The notes: a model not told the origin generated them from the sequence alone. Shown: positions 1-7,750, numbered from the stretch's first letter. The stretch: DNA of 19,422 bases from CADDZO01 sp035294145 (GCA_035294145.1 DATGLL010000084.1:1-19422), one strand, 5' to 3'. Numbers and translations: made by a program.

Positions 1-114
1 GGCTCAGTTGGAGCCTTCGTGAAGCGCAGAGCCGCGGTAAGACCCGGGCCTCCCGGGCACGCGGCGAGGAAGCGCGAAGCCCGCAAGGGCAACCCCGTGA
101 GGGGTGCCGCGTGA
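1..114. other. GC-rich structured stretch, identity unknown
   Basis: No recognisable gene. The plus strand is open in frame 1 from the window edge to a TGA at 112-114 and would give 37 strongly basic residues, which could be the tail of a protein cut by the edge or chance. The stretch is rich in self-complementary sequence. Positions 88-96 pair with 101-108 (one bulged A) around a GTGA loop, which is a GNRA-type tetraloop, and two CCCGGG palindromes sit close together at about 43-57. This could be the end of a structured RNA or mobile element lying against the decayed regulator gene beside it, but I cannot identify a family. Confidence 0.25.
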
Positions 115-446
115 GTGCTATTGCGTACTCGGCGGCAACGGTTTCAGCTCCAACCAGCGCGCCCCAGACCCCGAGGCCCATCACCACCTCACCCAGCGCC
201 ACCCCGGCTTCGGTCAGGCGGTCGCCCGATCCTGTCCCCGGGTTGAGCCGGCCCTCCACGACGCCCACCTGCCGCAAGCGGCGTAGCCGCTGCCGCAGCA
301 CACCGGGTGAGGCGCGGTGCGGCCCGCGGCGGATCTGGTTGAAGTGCTCGTGGCCGCCAGCAGTTCCCTGACCACCAACGGCGTCCAGCGCTCGGCGAAG
401 CTCTCCGAGGCTGAGCCAGAGGACAGCGATGACCATAGGTGGGCAC
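115..446 (-). pseudogene. decayed HxlR-family winged-helix transcriptional regulator
   Basis: The minus strand encodes pieces of an HxlR-type regulator in three reading frames. A GTG at 446 opens VPTYGHRCPLAQ, matching the family's N-terminal cysteine motif. The frame then changes near 410 to give SESFAERWTPLVVRELLA, the family's helix 2 region. It changes again near 343-350 to give FNQIRRG, then a winged-helix segment ending VLRQRLRRLRQVGVVEGR and a wing followed by LTEAGVALGEVV. HxlR proteins are small one-domain DNA-binding proteins, often with the cysteine sensing redox or electrophiles. No single frame covers the domain, so at least two indels separate this from a working gene. The last frame stays open to the window edge. 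Sequencing error could produce the same picture, but two shifts within 70 bases favour real decay. Confidence 0.65.
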
Positions 447-571
447 GCCATCAGCGTGACGGCAAGGCCGCGTGGTGCGAGTTCGAAACCCGTACCCCGC
501 CTTGACGGCAGATCCGGTGGGGCCCGGCCCCCGCCCATGGGCCACCGGCCGTCCCGAGCGCAGCGGCGAGG

Positions 572-1168
572 TCAGTTCGGCGAGGGGGGGCGCGTGGGCG
601 GCGTTCCCAGCCGCCCGAGACGGCTCATCCGGGCCAGCTCCTCGGCAAGCAGCTCCTCGGCCAGGGCCGGGTCACCGGTCTCCAGCAGGCGCTGACGCCG
701 GGGCAGCTCGGCTTGCAAGACCGAGCCCGCCAGCCATATCGTCCGCCGCCCGAGCCTGTCGACGAGCTCGGGGCCGCCCTCCACCCCGTGCGCGCGCAGG
801 TACCGGGTCAGCAGCCCGACCAGGCGCGGGCTCTCACCCACGGGCGGGTCGGGGAGGCGCTGGACCCACCCCATCAGGTAGGGATGGCTGGTCGCGTCGA
901 CCGAGAGCAGCCGGAACCTGATCGTCCCCCTGACCAGGACGTGGAAGCGCCCTCCGGGCAGCGGCGTCACCCGTTCCAGGGCGGCGATGGTGCCCACCTC
1001 GTGCAGCTCCCGTGCTCGGCCCGGCCCCACCTCGCTGCCGAGCCGGATGAGCACCACCCCGAAATCCCTTCCCTCAGCGATCAGGAGGCGGTACCGCTCC
1101 TCGAAGACGTGGAGGGACTGCACGCCACCGGGGAAGAGGACCGCGTGGAGCGGGAACAGCGGAATCAG
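572..1168 (-). CDS. Lon N-terminal (PUA-like) substrate-binding domain protein
   Basis: The product matches the stand-alone Lon substrate-binding domain family: an opening PLFPLHAVLFPG, then LHVFEERYRLLI, a ligand loop with GTIAALERV, and a middle strand with GRFHVLVRGTIRFRLL. Family members are about 200 aa and lack the Lon ATPase and protease domains. Their role is not established; some are proposed to bind misfolded or degron-bearing proteins. The family's first beta strand lies upstream of the nearest GTG at 1123. I therefore extend the gene to a CTG at 1168, giving 198 aa. Between the upstream in-frame TAG and this CTG there is no ATG, GTG or TTG. An ATC at 1183, 6 nt after GAGGGTGG, is an alternative. 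The gene follows the PlsC gene after a 75-bp gap and is probably the last cistron of that operon. Confidence 0.8.
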   Translation of the reverse strand: MIPLFPLHAVLFPGGVQSLHVFEERYRLLIAEGRDFGVVLIRLGSEVGPGRARELHEVGTIAALERVTPLPGGRFHVLVRGTIRFRLLSVDATSHPYLMGWVQRLPDPPVGESPRLVGLLTRYLRAHGVEGGPELVDRLGRRTIWLAGSVLQAELPRRQRLLETGDPALAEELLAEELARMSRLGRLGTPPTRPPSPN

Positions 1169-1243
1169 CTCAGGATCAGCGATGCGCGTCCACCCTCGGT
1201 CGCCGACCTGCTACCGTCCCGGCTCAGGGCTCTCCCCCCGCCG

Positions 1244-2104
1244 TCACTCGCCATCGCGCGGCTCCGTCCTCTCCGCCCAGGGGCGCGAGCGTCCGCCGGG
1301 CGCCGTCGCCCGCCATCGCTCGATCCAGCTCCCCACCACCTCGGGGGACCGGGAGCCATTGCCCAACTCCCGGACCATCCGCTCAACCCGTCGGGCGAAG
1401 CCCCTTGAGGTCTCCCCCGGCTCGGGCTGGATGGGCTTGCCGATCCGCACCCGCACCGGCGCCGGCAGCGGGACCCGACGGCCCTTGGGCATGACCCGGT
1501 GGGTGCCCTGGACGTGGATGGGGACCACCGGCACCCGGGCCTCACCAGCAAGGTGACCCACCCCAGGTTTGAACTCCTGCAACCGCCCGTCGGGGGAACG
1601 CGTCCCCTCTGGGTAGAGGAGGAGATGCCAGCCGGAGCGGAGGAGCTGGCTGGAGCTGTGGAGCACCCCTTGGGCGCCGCCCGAGCGGGCGAAGGGGAAG
1701 GTGTTCAACCAGAAGCTGATCAGTCGGCCCAGCCACGGACGGCGGTACCAGTAGTCGGCCGCGGCCCCGACCACGGTCCGCTCCCGGACGTGATCGGGGA
1801 GTGCCGCCAGGAGGACATGCGTATCCGCATGGCTGACATGGTTGGAGGCCAGGATCATCGATCGGTCCTGGTCCCGCAGCCAGACCGCGCCCTCGACAAG
1901 CGGCCGGGTCATGAGCCGGGTGAAGGGCAGGGACAGGCCCCGCTGCGCCAGCCAGCGCAGGGCACGCACCGGCTCGCTGCGGGCCCACTCGAGGCTGGGC
2001 GAGCCGGGGGTCACCTCCCTCGGTTCCGGCCACTCCGGCCGCACCTGGCCCCAGTACCAGCCGCGGCGGAGCAGCTCCAGGTCACGGAGGAGCTCGAACC
2101 TCAT
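1244..2104 (-). CDS. PlsC-type 1-acyl-glycerol-3-phosphate acyltransferase
   Basis: This 286-aa protein carries the four acyltransferase motifs of the PlsC/LPLAT family in order. NHVSHAD at 88-94 is the catalytic HX4D box, FPFAR at 136-140 is motif II, EGTRSPDG at 166-173 is motif III binding the glycerol phosphate, and VPVVPIHVQGTH at 191-202 is motif IV. It transfers an acyl chain from acyl-CoA or acyl-ACP to a lysophospholipid or similar acceptor at the inner membrane face. The ATG at 2104 overlaps the stop of the LarA-like gene in an ATGA, so the two are probably translationally coupled. The 87 residues before the HX4D box are somewhat longer than in the smallest homologues. A long in-frame extension upstream of 2104 exists but lies inside the neighbouring gene and is rejected as a start. 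The exact acceptor is unknown; the operon context suggests a lipid other than ordinary phosphatidate. Confidence 0.88.
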   Translation of the reverse strand: MRFELLRDLELLRRGWYWGQVRPEWPEPREVTPGSPSLEWARSEPVRALRWLAQRGLSLPFTRLMTRPLVEGAVWLRDQDRSMILASNHVSHADTHVLLAALPDHVRERTVVGAAADYWYRRPWLGRLISFWLNTFPFARSGGAQGVLHSSSQLLRSGWHLLLYPEGTRSPDGRLQEFKPGVGHLAGEARVPVVPIHVQGTHRVMPKGRRVPLPAPVRVRIGKPIQPEPGETSRGFARRVERMVRELGNGSRSPEVVGSWIERWRATAPGGRSRPWAERTEPRDGE

Positions 2105-3678
2105 CGCACGTCGGCCAGCAGCAACGGCGGGAAGCGGAGATGGGTGATGCTGGGATGGCGGCCCACCGTCTGCTCCGCCATCTCCAAGGCATCGGCCAAG
2201 GTGCTGGCGCACTTGAAGCCCAAGCGACGCACGGTCTCCCGCTCCCCGCCCACCACGATCACGTCGCCCACGTACTCCATGGCGTGTGCCGCCCAATACC
2301 ACGCGTAGAAGGGGTGCACCCCATGGTACGCATAGGAGCGACGGTAGAGCTGCCGATACCAGGGATCCTCGGCGAAGCATCGCTCGTACCTGGCCTCGAT
2401 CTCAGCCGGGTCGGTGGTGTCAGCCAGGACCTCGTCGTAGAAGTCGATGTAGCTCGGGTGCTGGACGGAGTCGAACTCGTAGCGGCAGGGGTGGAACAGG
2501 ATCACCACCCCTCCGGGCCGTACCACCGGCCGGCCTCGGTACAGGTTGAAGAGGTAGCCCAGGCCCATGCACACGACCAGCACCGGGTTCATGCTGGCGT
2601 TGACGTTGTAGGGCCCGAGGTAGGGCACCCCGAAGGTGACGATGTCGGTTTGCCCCTCCACCTCGACCACCATCTGCCGCTCGACCGCCGCCAGCGTTCG
2701 CTCGTGCACGGCGTCGACCTGGCCAGCATGCACGGCAGTCAGGCCGTAGGGGGCACGCATGGAGTGGAACATGGCGCGCTTCACGCTGGGCGGGGCCAGG
2801 TCGGTGAGCTGCTTGAGGGCGAGGTAGGCGGCCTGATCCGTCCCCGTCCAGTCCGTCTCTCGCTTCTGCATGAAGTTGACCAGGGCCGGGAAACAGTGGT
2901 TGTTGACCGCGGTCTCGATGTGGAAGCAGCGTACCGCGTCCTCGATCAGCTGCCCTTGGCGCACGCAGGCATGGTGGAGGGCGGAGTCGGGCGGGTGCAT
3001 GTAGGAGCGGGAGTTGCGCAGGGTGTGGACGGTGTGGTGAGCGCGCACGCTGCGGTAGCTGCCAAGCCCGGTGGCCAGCGACTTGTGGCCACCGTCCATG
3101 GGCACCAAGGTCAGGTTGACGTAGACGACCAGGTCGGACTCTGCCGCCCGCCGGTTCAGCGTCACCTCCTCACCCATCGCGGTCGTGCCCAGGAAGACGT
3201 TGCCCTCGGGGTCCTCGGCGTCGTGGTTGTAGAGGCGATCCGGGTAGAAGGTGGTGAAGACCCGATCGCCCACCACGTGGCGGATCTCCTCGGCGGTCAT
3301 CCGGCGATGCAAGGAGTTGGCGACGATGAGATGGACGTCCTCCACCCCCGCCTCCGCCGCCAGTTCGATGACCTCCTCCAACACCAGCTGACGGACGTCC
3401 GGCTGCACCATGGGCGGCAATGGCAGCGAGAGGTCGTCGAAGGCGATGGTCAGCCGCATGCCCGGCCGCAGCAGCGACCTTAGGGGATCGTCGTCGAGCG
3501 GATGCGCCAGGGCTCGACGGATGGCCCGTTCCGGGTGCGCGATCGGCGGCAACGGGTCGGGCGGGTACACGACGCGGCTCCCGAGCGGCAGTCGCTCCAG
3601 ACGCACACCTTCCCCGAAGTGGAACAGGGTCGGGGGCGTGTTGCGGTCGACTTCGATGACGGCACCAGGTCTACCCAT
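2101..3678 (-). CDS. LarA-like (lactate racemase domain, DUF2088) protein
   Basis: The first half of this 525-aa protein follows the N-terminal LarA fold. It has an FDDLSLP segment at 80-86 where LarA has DxTRP, LIVANSLHRRMTAEEI at 117-132 matching the ALGTHRPMT-type motif, LGTTAMGEEV at 163-172, and VPMDGGHKS at 192-200 where LarA has its GGxK lysine that carries the nickel-pincer nucleotide. A histidine pair at 214-215 follows. Known LarA enzymes racemise 2-hydroxy acids with a nickel pincer cofactor made by LarB, LarC and LarE, none of which is in this window. The arginine of DxTR is replaced by Leu85, so racemase activity cannot be assumed. The protein is about 100 residues longer than typical LarA and ends in an aromatic-rich region. 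It sits between a dehydrogenase and an acyltransferase in one operon. ATG start at 3678. Confidence 0.8.
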   Translation of the reverse strand: MGRPGAVIEVDRNTPPTLFHFGEGVRLERLPLGSRVVYPPDPLPPIAHPERAIRRALAHPLDDDPLRSLLRPGMRLTIAFDDLSLPLPPMVQPDVRQLVLEEVIELAAEAGVEDVHLIVANSLHRRMTAEEIRHVVGDRVFTTFYPDRLYNHDAEDPEGNVFLGTTAMGEEVTLNRRAAESDLVVYVNLTLVPMDGGHKSLATGLGSYRSVRAHHTVHTLRNSRSYMHPPDSALHHACVRQGQLIEDAVRCFHIETAVNNHCFPALVNFMQKRETDWTGTDQAAYLALKQLTDLAPPSVKRAMFHSMRAPYGLTAVHAGQVDAVHERTLAAVERQMVVEVEGQTDIVTFGVPYLGPYNVNASMNPVLVVCMGLGYLFNLYRGRPVVRPGGVVILFHPCRYEFDSVQHPSYIDFYDEVLADTTDPAEIEARYERCFAEDPWYRQLYRRSYAYHGVHPFYAWYWAAHAMEYVGDVIVVGGERETVRRLGFKCASTLADALEMAEQTVGRHPSITHLRFPPLLLADVR

Positions 3679-3905
3679 TCGACGTCCAAGCTCTCAAGTC
3701 TCGCAGATTGTGGGAGTCCACCACGTCCGGGCGGCACCGATCAGCGCCCGGGCCCGGCGTCGGCTGGCGCCGTCCGTGCAGGAACGTCCCCCACCCGCTC
3801 CGGCGCAGGGCCAACGACCACCTCCGCCCCAGCGGCTCCGGGGCTTTCCGCAAGGCTGCCGGACGAGGCCCTGGGCCTCGCCGCCGGCTCCACCTCCCGA
3901 GGGCG

Positions 3906-5087
3906 TCAATCCGGGCCTGCCAGGCTCCGCAGATCGAAGGCGACCTTCACCGCCCCCAACCGCCCCGCCGAGTGCGCGTAGGCCACCGCCCGTCGGTACT
4001 CGCCAAGTGGGAAGAGCGGCCCGGTCAACCGTTCCAGCCCCAGCTCAGGCGCGATCTCCAAGGCGAGCTCGAAGGTGCGACGCCCGTCCCGCTCCGTCCC
4101 GTAGGCGTAGGAGCCGGTCACGTTCAGCTCTCGCTGCCAGATCGGCGCCCAATCCACCTCCTCGCGCCCCGGCATCCCAACGCAGACGATGCGGCCTCCG
4201 GCGCGGGTGAAGCGAACCGCATCGTCCAGGCCCCGCCCGCTGCCCGTGCACTCGAAGGCGAGGTCCACCCCACCCAGCAGCAGTGGCCGATCGGGGTTGC
4301 CCAGGCGGCGAGCGCCGGTCGCGAAGCGGAGACGTTGGAAGAGGCGATCCGGGGTCACCACCTGGTCCGCGCCCAACCGCACGGCGTGCTCACGCTGGAC
4401 GGGGTGCTTGGCCACGCAGATCAGGCGTCGAGGCGGCGTGAGCCGACGCACGGCGGCCACGGTGAGGAGACCGATGGTGCCCGCGCCCTGCACCACGACC
4501 ACGTCGTCGGGACTGGCCCGGCCCTGCAGGACGGCGTGGACGCAGCAGGCCAGCGGCTCGATCAGCACCGCCGCCTCGTCGGGCAGCCCGGCCGGAACCG
4601 GGTGGAGCTGGCTCTCGTGGGCAACCAGCACCTCCCCCCAGCCCCCACCGGTGTCCGCGCAGTAGCCGATCTGCAGGCCCGGGCCGACCACCCCCTCGGT
4701 CACCCGCTCGCATCCGCCGGGCCTCCCCTCCGCGCAGGATCGGCAGGCCGGGCTCAGGCCGCGGGCGCAGCACCCCAAGGCTGGCTCCACGACCACCCGG
4801 GTGCCGTCGTCCAGCACTCCCACCACCTCATGGCCGGGGACGAACGGATAGCTGGTGAGCAGGTCCAGGTAGCGGGAGGCATGCCCGGTGATGGCGGAGA
4901 GGTCGGAGCCGCAGATCCCGCTGAGACGTGGGCGGACCCGCACCCATCCCGGCCCGGGCACCTGCGGCTCCTCGACGTCCCCGAGGTGCAGCATCGAGAG
5001 GTCGCCGGTCGCCACCGCGGGATGCCCCCGGCTGGCCCTCACCAGAGCGTAGCCGGGCAGCGAGCGCACGAACTGAACCGCCAGCAT
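3906..5087 (-). CDS. zinc-dependent medium-chain alcohol dehydrogenase
   Basis: This 393-aa protein has the MDR layout. A GroES-like half carries catalytic-zinc ligands in GICGSDL (Cys59) and PGHEVVG (His86, Glu87), and a structural-zinc cysteine group lies at 106-126 (Cys106 or 107, 115, 118, 126). A Rossmann half carries GAGTIG at 201-206, and FECTG is typical of the family. It would oxidise an alcohol or reduce an aldehyde with NAD(P)H. It lies directly downstream of an acyl-CoA reductase/phosphatase fusion and upstream of the LarA-like gene, so a fatty alcohol, aldehyde or hydroxy-lipid substrate is a reasonable inference. I chose the ATG at 5087 because MLAVQFVR is where family similarity begins; a further 18 codons to an ATG at 5141 have no clear ribosome site. 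A 227-bp gap separates it from the next gene. Confidence 0.88.
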   Translation of the reverse strand: MLAVQFVRSLPGYALVRASRGHPAVATGDLSMLHLGDVEEPQVPGPGWVRVRPRLSGICGSDLSAITGHASRYLDLLTSYPFVPGHEVVGVLDDGTRVVVEPALGCCARGLSPACRSCAEGRPGGCERVTEGVVGPGLQIGYCADTGGGWGEVLVAHESQLHPVPAGLPDEAAVLIEPLACCVHAVLQGRASPDDVVVVQGAGTIGLLTVAAVRRLTPPRRLICVAKHPVQREHAVRLGADQVVTPDRLFQRLRFATGARRLGNPDRPLLLGGVDLAFECTGSGRGLDDAVRFTRAGGRIVCVGMPGREEVDWAPIWQRELNVTGSYAYGTERDGRRTFELALEIAPELGLERLTGPLFPLGEYRRAVAYAHSAGRLGAVKVAFDLRSLAGPD

Positions 5088-5174
5088 CTCAGCTGCGGCC
5101 GCCTCCCCTGGGGACCCACGACCATGCCGACCGGGGATCATGCGCGGAGGGAGAGGAGGGGCGGTTCCGGTCGC

Positions 5175-7559
5175 TCATCGCCACGTCCGCTCCAGCTCCT
5201 CGCGTGACCGGAGGCCAGGGAGCGGGAGGTGCCAGTTCCCCGGAGCCATCTCCCACCGCTCCACCCGCCACCCGCGCTGGTCGGCCACCTGGGAGAGCCG
5301 GGCGTCCGGGTTGACCACGACCGGGATGCCGACCACCTCCAGCATGGGCAGGTCGGAGATGGCGTCGGCGTAGGCGAAGCTCTCGGTCAGATCGAGGCCA
5401 TGACGGGCAGCGTACGTCTGCAACAACGTGGCTCGCGCCTCGCCCGCGGCGGGCGGAGCTTGCAGGTCACCGGTGAGGCGGCCATCCCTCACCAAGAGGT
5501 GCGCGCAGTCGACGTCCACCTCCAAGAGCTCGGCCAGCGGCTCCACGACCACGTCCAGGGCGCCGGTCAGAAGTAGCACCCGGTGGCCTGCCCGCTTGTG
5601 GGCTCGGATGCGGCGCATCCCCTCGGGGAACACCCGACGCAGCGTGATCGCGTCCAGCGCCTCTCGGCCCAGCTGTCGCATCCGTTCCAGCTCCAGCCCC
5701 TCGTACTCCCGGTAGAAGGCGCGCTGGAACTCCGCCCGCGAGCGCCGCTCCAGGTACAACCAGCGCGGCGCCCGGGACGCCATCGTGGCCAGGAAGCGGG
5801 GCCAGGCGTCCAGGGGCTGGTCCCGGAGCCGCATCCACAGGAAGTACTCGATCACGTTGGTCTGCACCAGCGTGCCGTCCACGTCGAAGACGGCCAGCAC
5901 GTCGCCCCGGCCGGCGCGGCGTCGCAGCGCCACCAAGGCAGTGTTGGGCTCGACCCGAGGGACGGTGCTGCCGGTCGGCGCTCGTCCTCGCCGTGGGCCG
6001 GTGTCGGCGCGAGCCATGCGGATCACCGTCGGGAGATGGACACGGTGGAAGTAGTCCTCCCACTCGTACCCGGCAGGGTCGAAGGGGAAGCTCGACCGCT
6101 CCTCCTCGGGCATTCGCTCCCAGAGCGCCATCAGGTTCTGGGTGTCGAAGATGCTGTCCACCTCGACGTAGACCCCGTAGAGCTCTGAGAGGTTGAGCAC
6201 CCGCTCCAGCCGTCCCCGTTCCTGGTTGAGCCGATCCGACCAGCGGGTGGCCGTCACCCCCAGGGGTAGGAACTCGACGATCCGCTGGGCCGCCTCCACC
6301 AGGCGCAGCGCCAGCTGGCCTCGGGCCACCAGCTCCCCCCGGCTGGGGAAGGTCCAGGTCGGGGTGCCGATGGCTTGTCCCCAACGATCGCGCAACGGGT
6401 GCTCCCGGAAGTAGGCGGTGCAGAGGTCGTGCAGCTCGCGGAGGCGGAGCGGGTTCCGACTGCCCGAGGCGATGTGGTAGATGCGATGGCTCCCTGCCGG
6501 CGGCGGTGACGACGCCACCGCCAGCACCGCGTTCACGACCAGGTCGGCGGGGACGATGTCGAGCACCGCGTCGGGGAGCCCGGAGAAGTTCGGGAGCGCG
6601 GCCCGGGCGAAGGCCAGGATGACCGGCTCTGCCATCCGGAACCCCTCGAGCCAGCCGGGGAAGGGCTCGGCCAGGGCGCTCTCGATGATGCTGGGGCGCA
6701 CGATCGAGAGCGGCAGCTCGCCATGGAGCTCCACCACCGCGTGCTCGGCCATGGCCTTGGTGAAGGAGTAGATGTCAGTGAAGCCCAGGGCCCGGGCATG
6801 GGCCCGCCCACGCTCGACCAGCCGGTCCCGAACCCAGCGCTCGCGCAGCCGCTCCACCGCCCGAGCCTGGGTCGGGACACCAGCCGGCCCCACCCGGCCA
6901 CGGGCTCGGCGCCGCAGCTGATCGAGCACCTCCGGCCGCCGGCTCTCCTCCTCGACCGCGGCTCGCAGGTTGCCCAGCACCGCGGCCTCGTGCCGCCAGT
7001 TCAGGCCCGGGTCGAGCGGAAGCTCCTCGCGCACCAGCCCCCGCACCATGCCCCCAACGAAGGCCGTTGAGACGTGCACCAGATGGGGCTGCCCGCCGCT
7101 CTCGGCCAACGCCTGGACCAGACGCGCAGCCCCGAGAAGGTTGGTCTGGGCCGAGAGGTCGGCAGGGTTGTCGAACTCGACCGCGGCCGCTGAGTGGATC
7201 ACGACGTCGTAGCGGCCCAGCGCATCTGGGGGGGATGCGAGGCCGAGGTCCTCGCGTCCCAGGTCCAGCTCGACCACGCCCAGCTTCTCCGCCACCAGCC
7301 GTCCGAAGGCCTCCGAGCCGAGCTCCTCCTCGAGCCGCCGGAAGGCAGGGCTGGCGAGGACCTCACGAGCCAACCGATCCTGGGCCGGCCGCCTGGCCGT
7401 CCCGCGGATGGCGAGGTCGATGTGACCTACCTCGGGGACAGCGCGAAGGCACTTCTCGACGATCGACTTGCCCAGGAAGCCGGTGCTACCGGTGACCAGC
7501 AGCCTCTTCCCGGCGATGCCCTCTCTGATCAACGCCCCCGATTCTAGGGCTGCGAGCAC
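5175..7559 (-). CDS. fusion: fatty acyl-CoA reductase (extended SDR) plus HAD-IB phosphatase
   Basis: The 794-aa product joins two enzymes. Residues 15-510 form a fatty acyl-CoA reductase of the extended SDR type: TGSTGFLG at 23-30 binds NADPH, Ser164 with Y264SFTK268 gives the catalytic Ser-Tyr-Lys set, VRPSIIES at 288-295 is the family motif, and a C-terminal FAR region follows. Residues 550-790 form a HAD-IB (PSPase-like) phosphatase with FDVDGT (Asp559 nucleophile, Asp561), LLTGA (Thr665) and ADAISDLPML (Asp736). The motif III lysine region reads GEARATLL, with arginine where lysine is usual. Such SDR/HAD-IB fusions occur in Actinobacteria and other lipid-rich bacteria. The enzyme probably reduces an acyl-CoA to aldehyde or alcohol and dephosphorylates a related lipid intermediate. 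Start is GTG at 7559; a TTG at 7532 is possible. It heads the enzymatic part of the operon, behind a microprotein gene. Confidence 0.88.
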   Translation of the reverse strand: MLAALESGALIREGIAGKRLLVTGSTGFLGKSIVEKCLRAVPEVGHIDLAIRGTARRPAQDRLAREVLASPAFRRLEEELGSEAFGRLVAEKLGVVELDLGREDLGLASPPDALGRYDVVIHSAAAVEFDNPADLSAQTNLLGAARLVQALAESGGQPHLVHVSTAFVGGMVRGLVREELPLDPGLNWRHEAAVLGNLRAAVEEESRRPEVLDQLRRRARGRVGPAGVPTQARAVERLRERWVRDRLVERGRAHARALGFTDIYSFTKAMAEHAVVELHGELPLSIVRPSIIESALAEPFPGWLEGFRMAEPVILAFARAALPNFSGLPDAVLDIVPADLVVNAVLAVASSPPPAGSHRIYHIASGSRNPLRLRELHDLCTAYFREHPLRDRWGQAIGTPTWTFPSRGELVARGQLALRLVEAAQRIVEFLPLGVTATRWSDRLNQERGRLERVLNLSELYGVYVEVDSIFDTQNLMALWERMPEEERSSFPFDPAGYEWEDYFHRVHLPTVIRMARADTGPRRGRAPTGSTVPRVEPNTALVALRRRAGRGDVLAVFDVDGTLVQTNVIEYFLWMRLRDQPLDAWPRFLATMASRAPRWLYLERRSRAEFQRAFYREYEGLELERMRQLGREALDAITLRRVFPEGMRRIRAHKRAGHRVLLLTGALDVVVEPLAELLEVDVDCAHLLVRDGRLTGDLQAPPAAGEARATLLQTYAARHGLDLTESFAYADAISDLPMLEVVGIPVVVNPDARLSQVADQRGWRVERWEMAPGNWHLPLPGLRSREELERTWR

Positions 7560-7642
7560 GACGCACCAGGGCGCGCCCAGCGCCGGTCTCGAGCCAGCTC
7601 AGCGCCGCCGGGCAGGGCCGGGCGGCCCGTCCGCGCTCCCCC

Positions 7643-7750
7643 TCAGGCCCGTCCCTGGCGGCGGGGCTGCGAGCGAAGGAAGAGGTTCAGGATGGCGCCG
7701 ATGCTCAAGGCGATGTACAGGAATCCGATGATGATGAGCCCCATCTCCAT
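7643..7750 (-). CDS. 35-aa single-pass membrane microprotein
   Basis: A short gene begins with ATG at 7750, preceded by GGGAG with a 4-nt spacer. The product starts MEMGLIIIGFLYIALSIG, runs through one hydrophobic helix (about residues 4-25) and ends in a basic arginine-rich tail (RSQPRRQGRA). That pattern predicts a single transmembrane helix with the C-terminus in the cytoplasm. It lies 83 bp upstream of the acyl-CoA reductase fusion on the same strand and 62 bp from the divergent dehydrogenase. I do not recognise a family. It could anchor or regulate the lipid enzymes behind it, by analogy with small membrane subunits, but this is inference. Reality of the gene rests on the ribosome site, clean helix and basic tail. 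Confidence 0.6.
   Translation of the reverse strand: MEMGLIIIGFLYIALSIGAILNLFLRSQPRRQGRA

Noticed and set aside
477..505. GTTCGAAACC resembling a tRNA T-loop
   Set aside because: The flanking bases do not form a 5-bp T-stem and no acceptor or anticodon arm can be folded around it.
2140..3483. 447-codon plus-strand frame opposite the LarA-like gene
   Set aside because: It is the antisense shadow of a well-supported gene; its Val/His/Gly-rich composition is typical of high-GC antisense frames.
3864..3880. CGAGGC...GCCTCG inverted repeat 26 nt after the dehydrogenase stop
   Set aside because: Only 6 bp of stem with no T-run, in the middle of what looks like an operon; too weak to call a terminator.
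3694..3909. 71-codon minus-strand frame (TTG start) filling the gap between the dehydrogenase and the LarA-like gene
   Set aside because: Low-complexity Gly/Arg/Ser composition, no ribosome site and no recognisable motif; high GC keeps many frames open by chance.
5089..5178. 29-codon frame whose ATG overlaps the FAR-HAD stop and whose stop abuts the dehydrogenase start
   Set aside because: The coupling geometry is attractive but the peptide is featureless and there is no ribosome site; probably chance.
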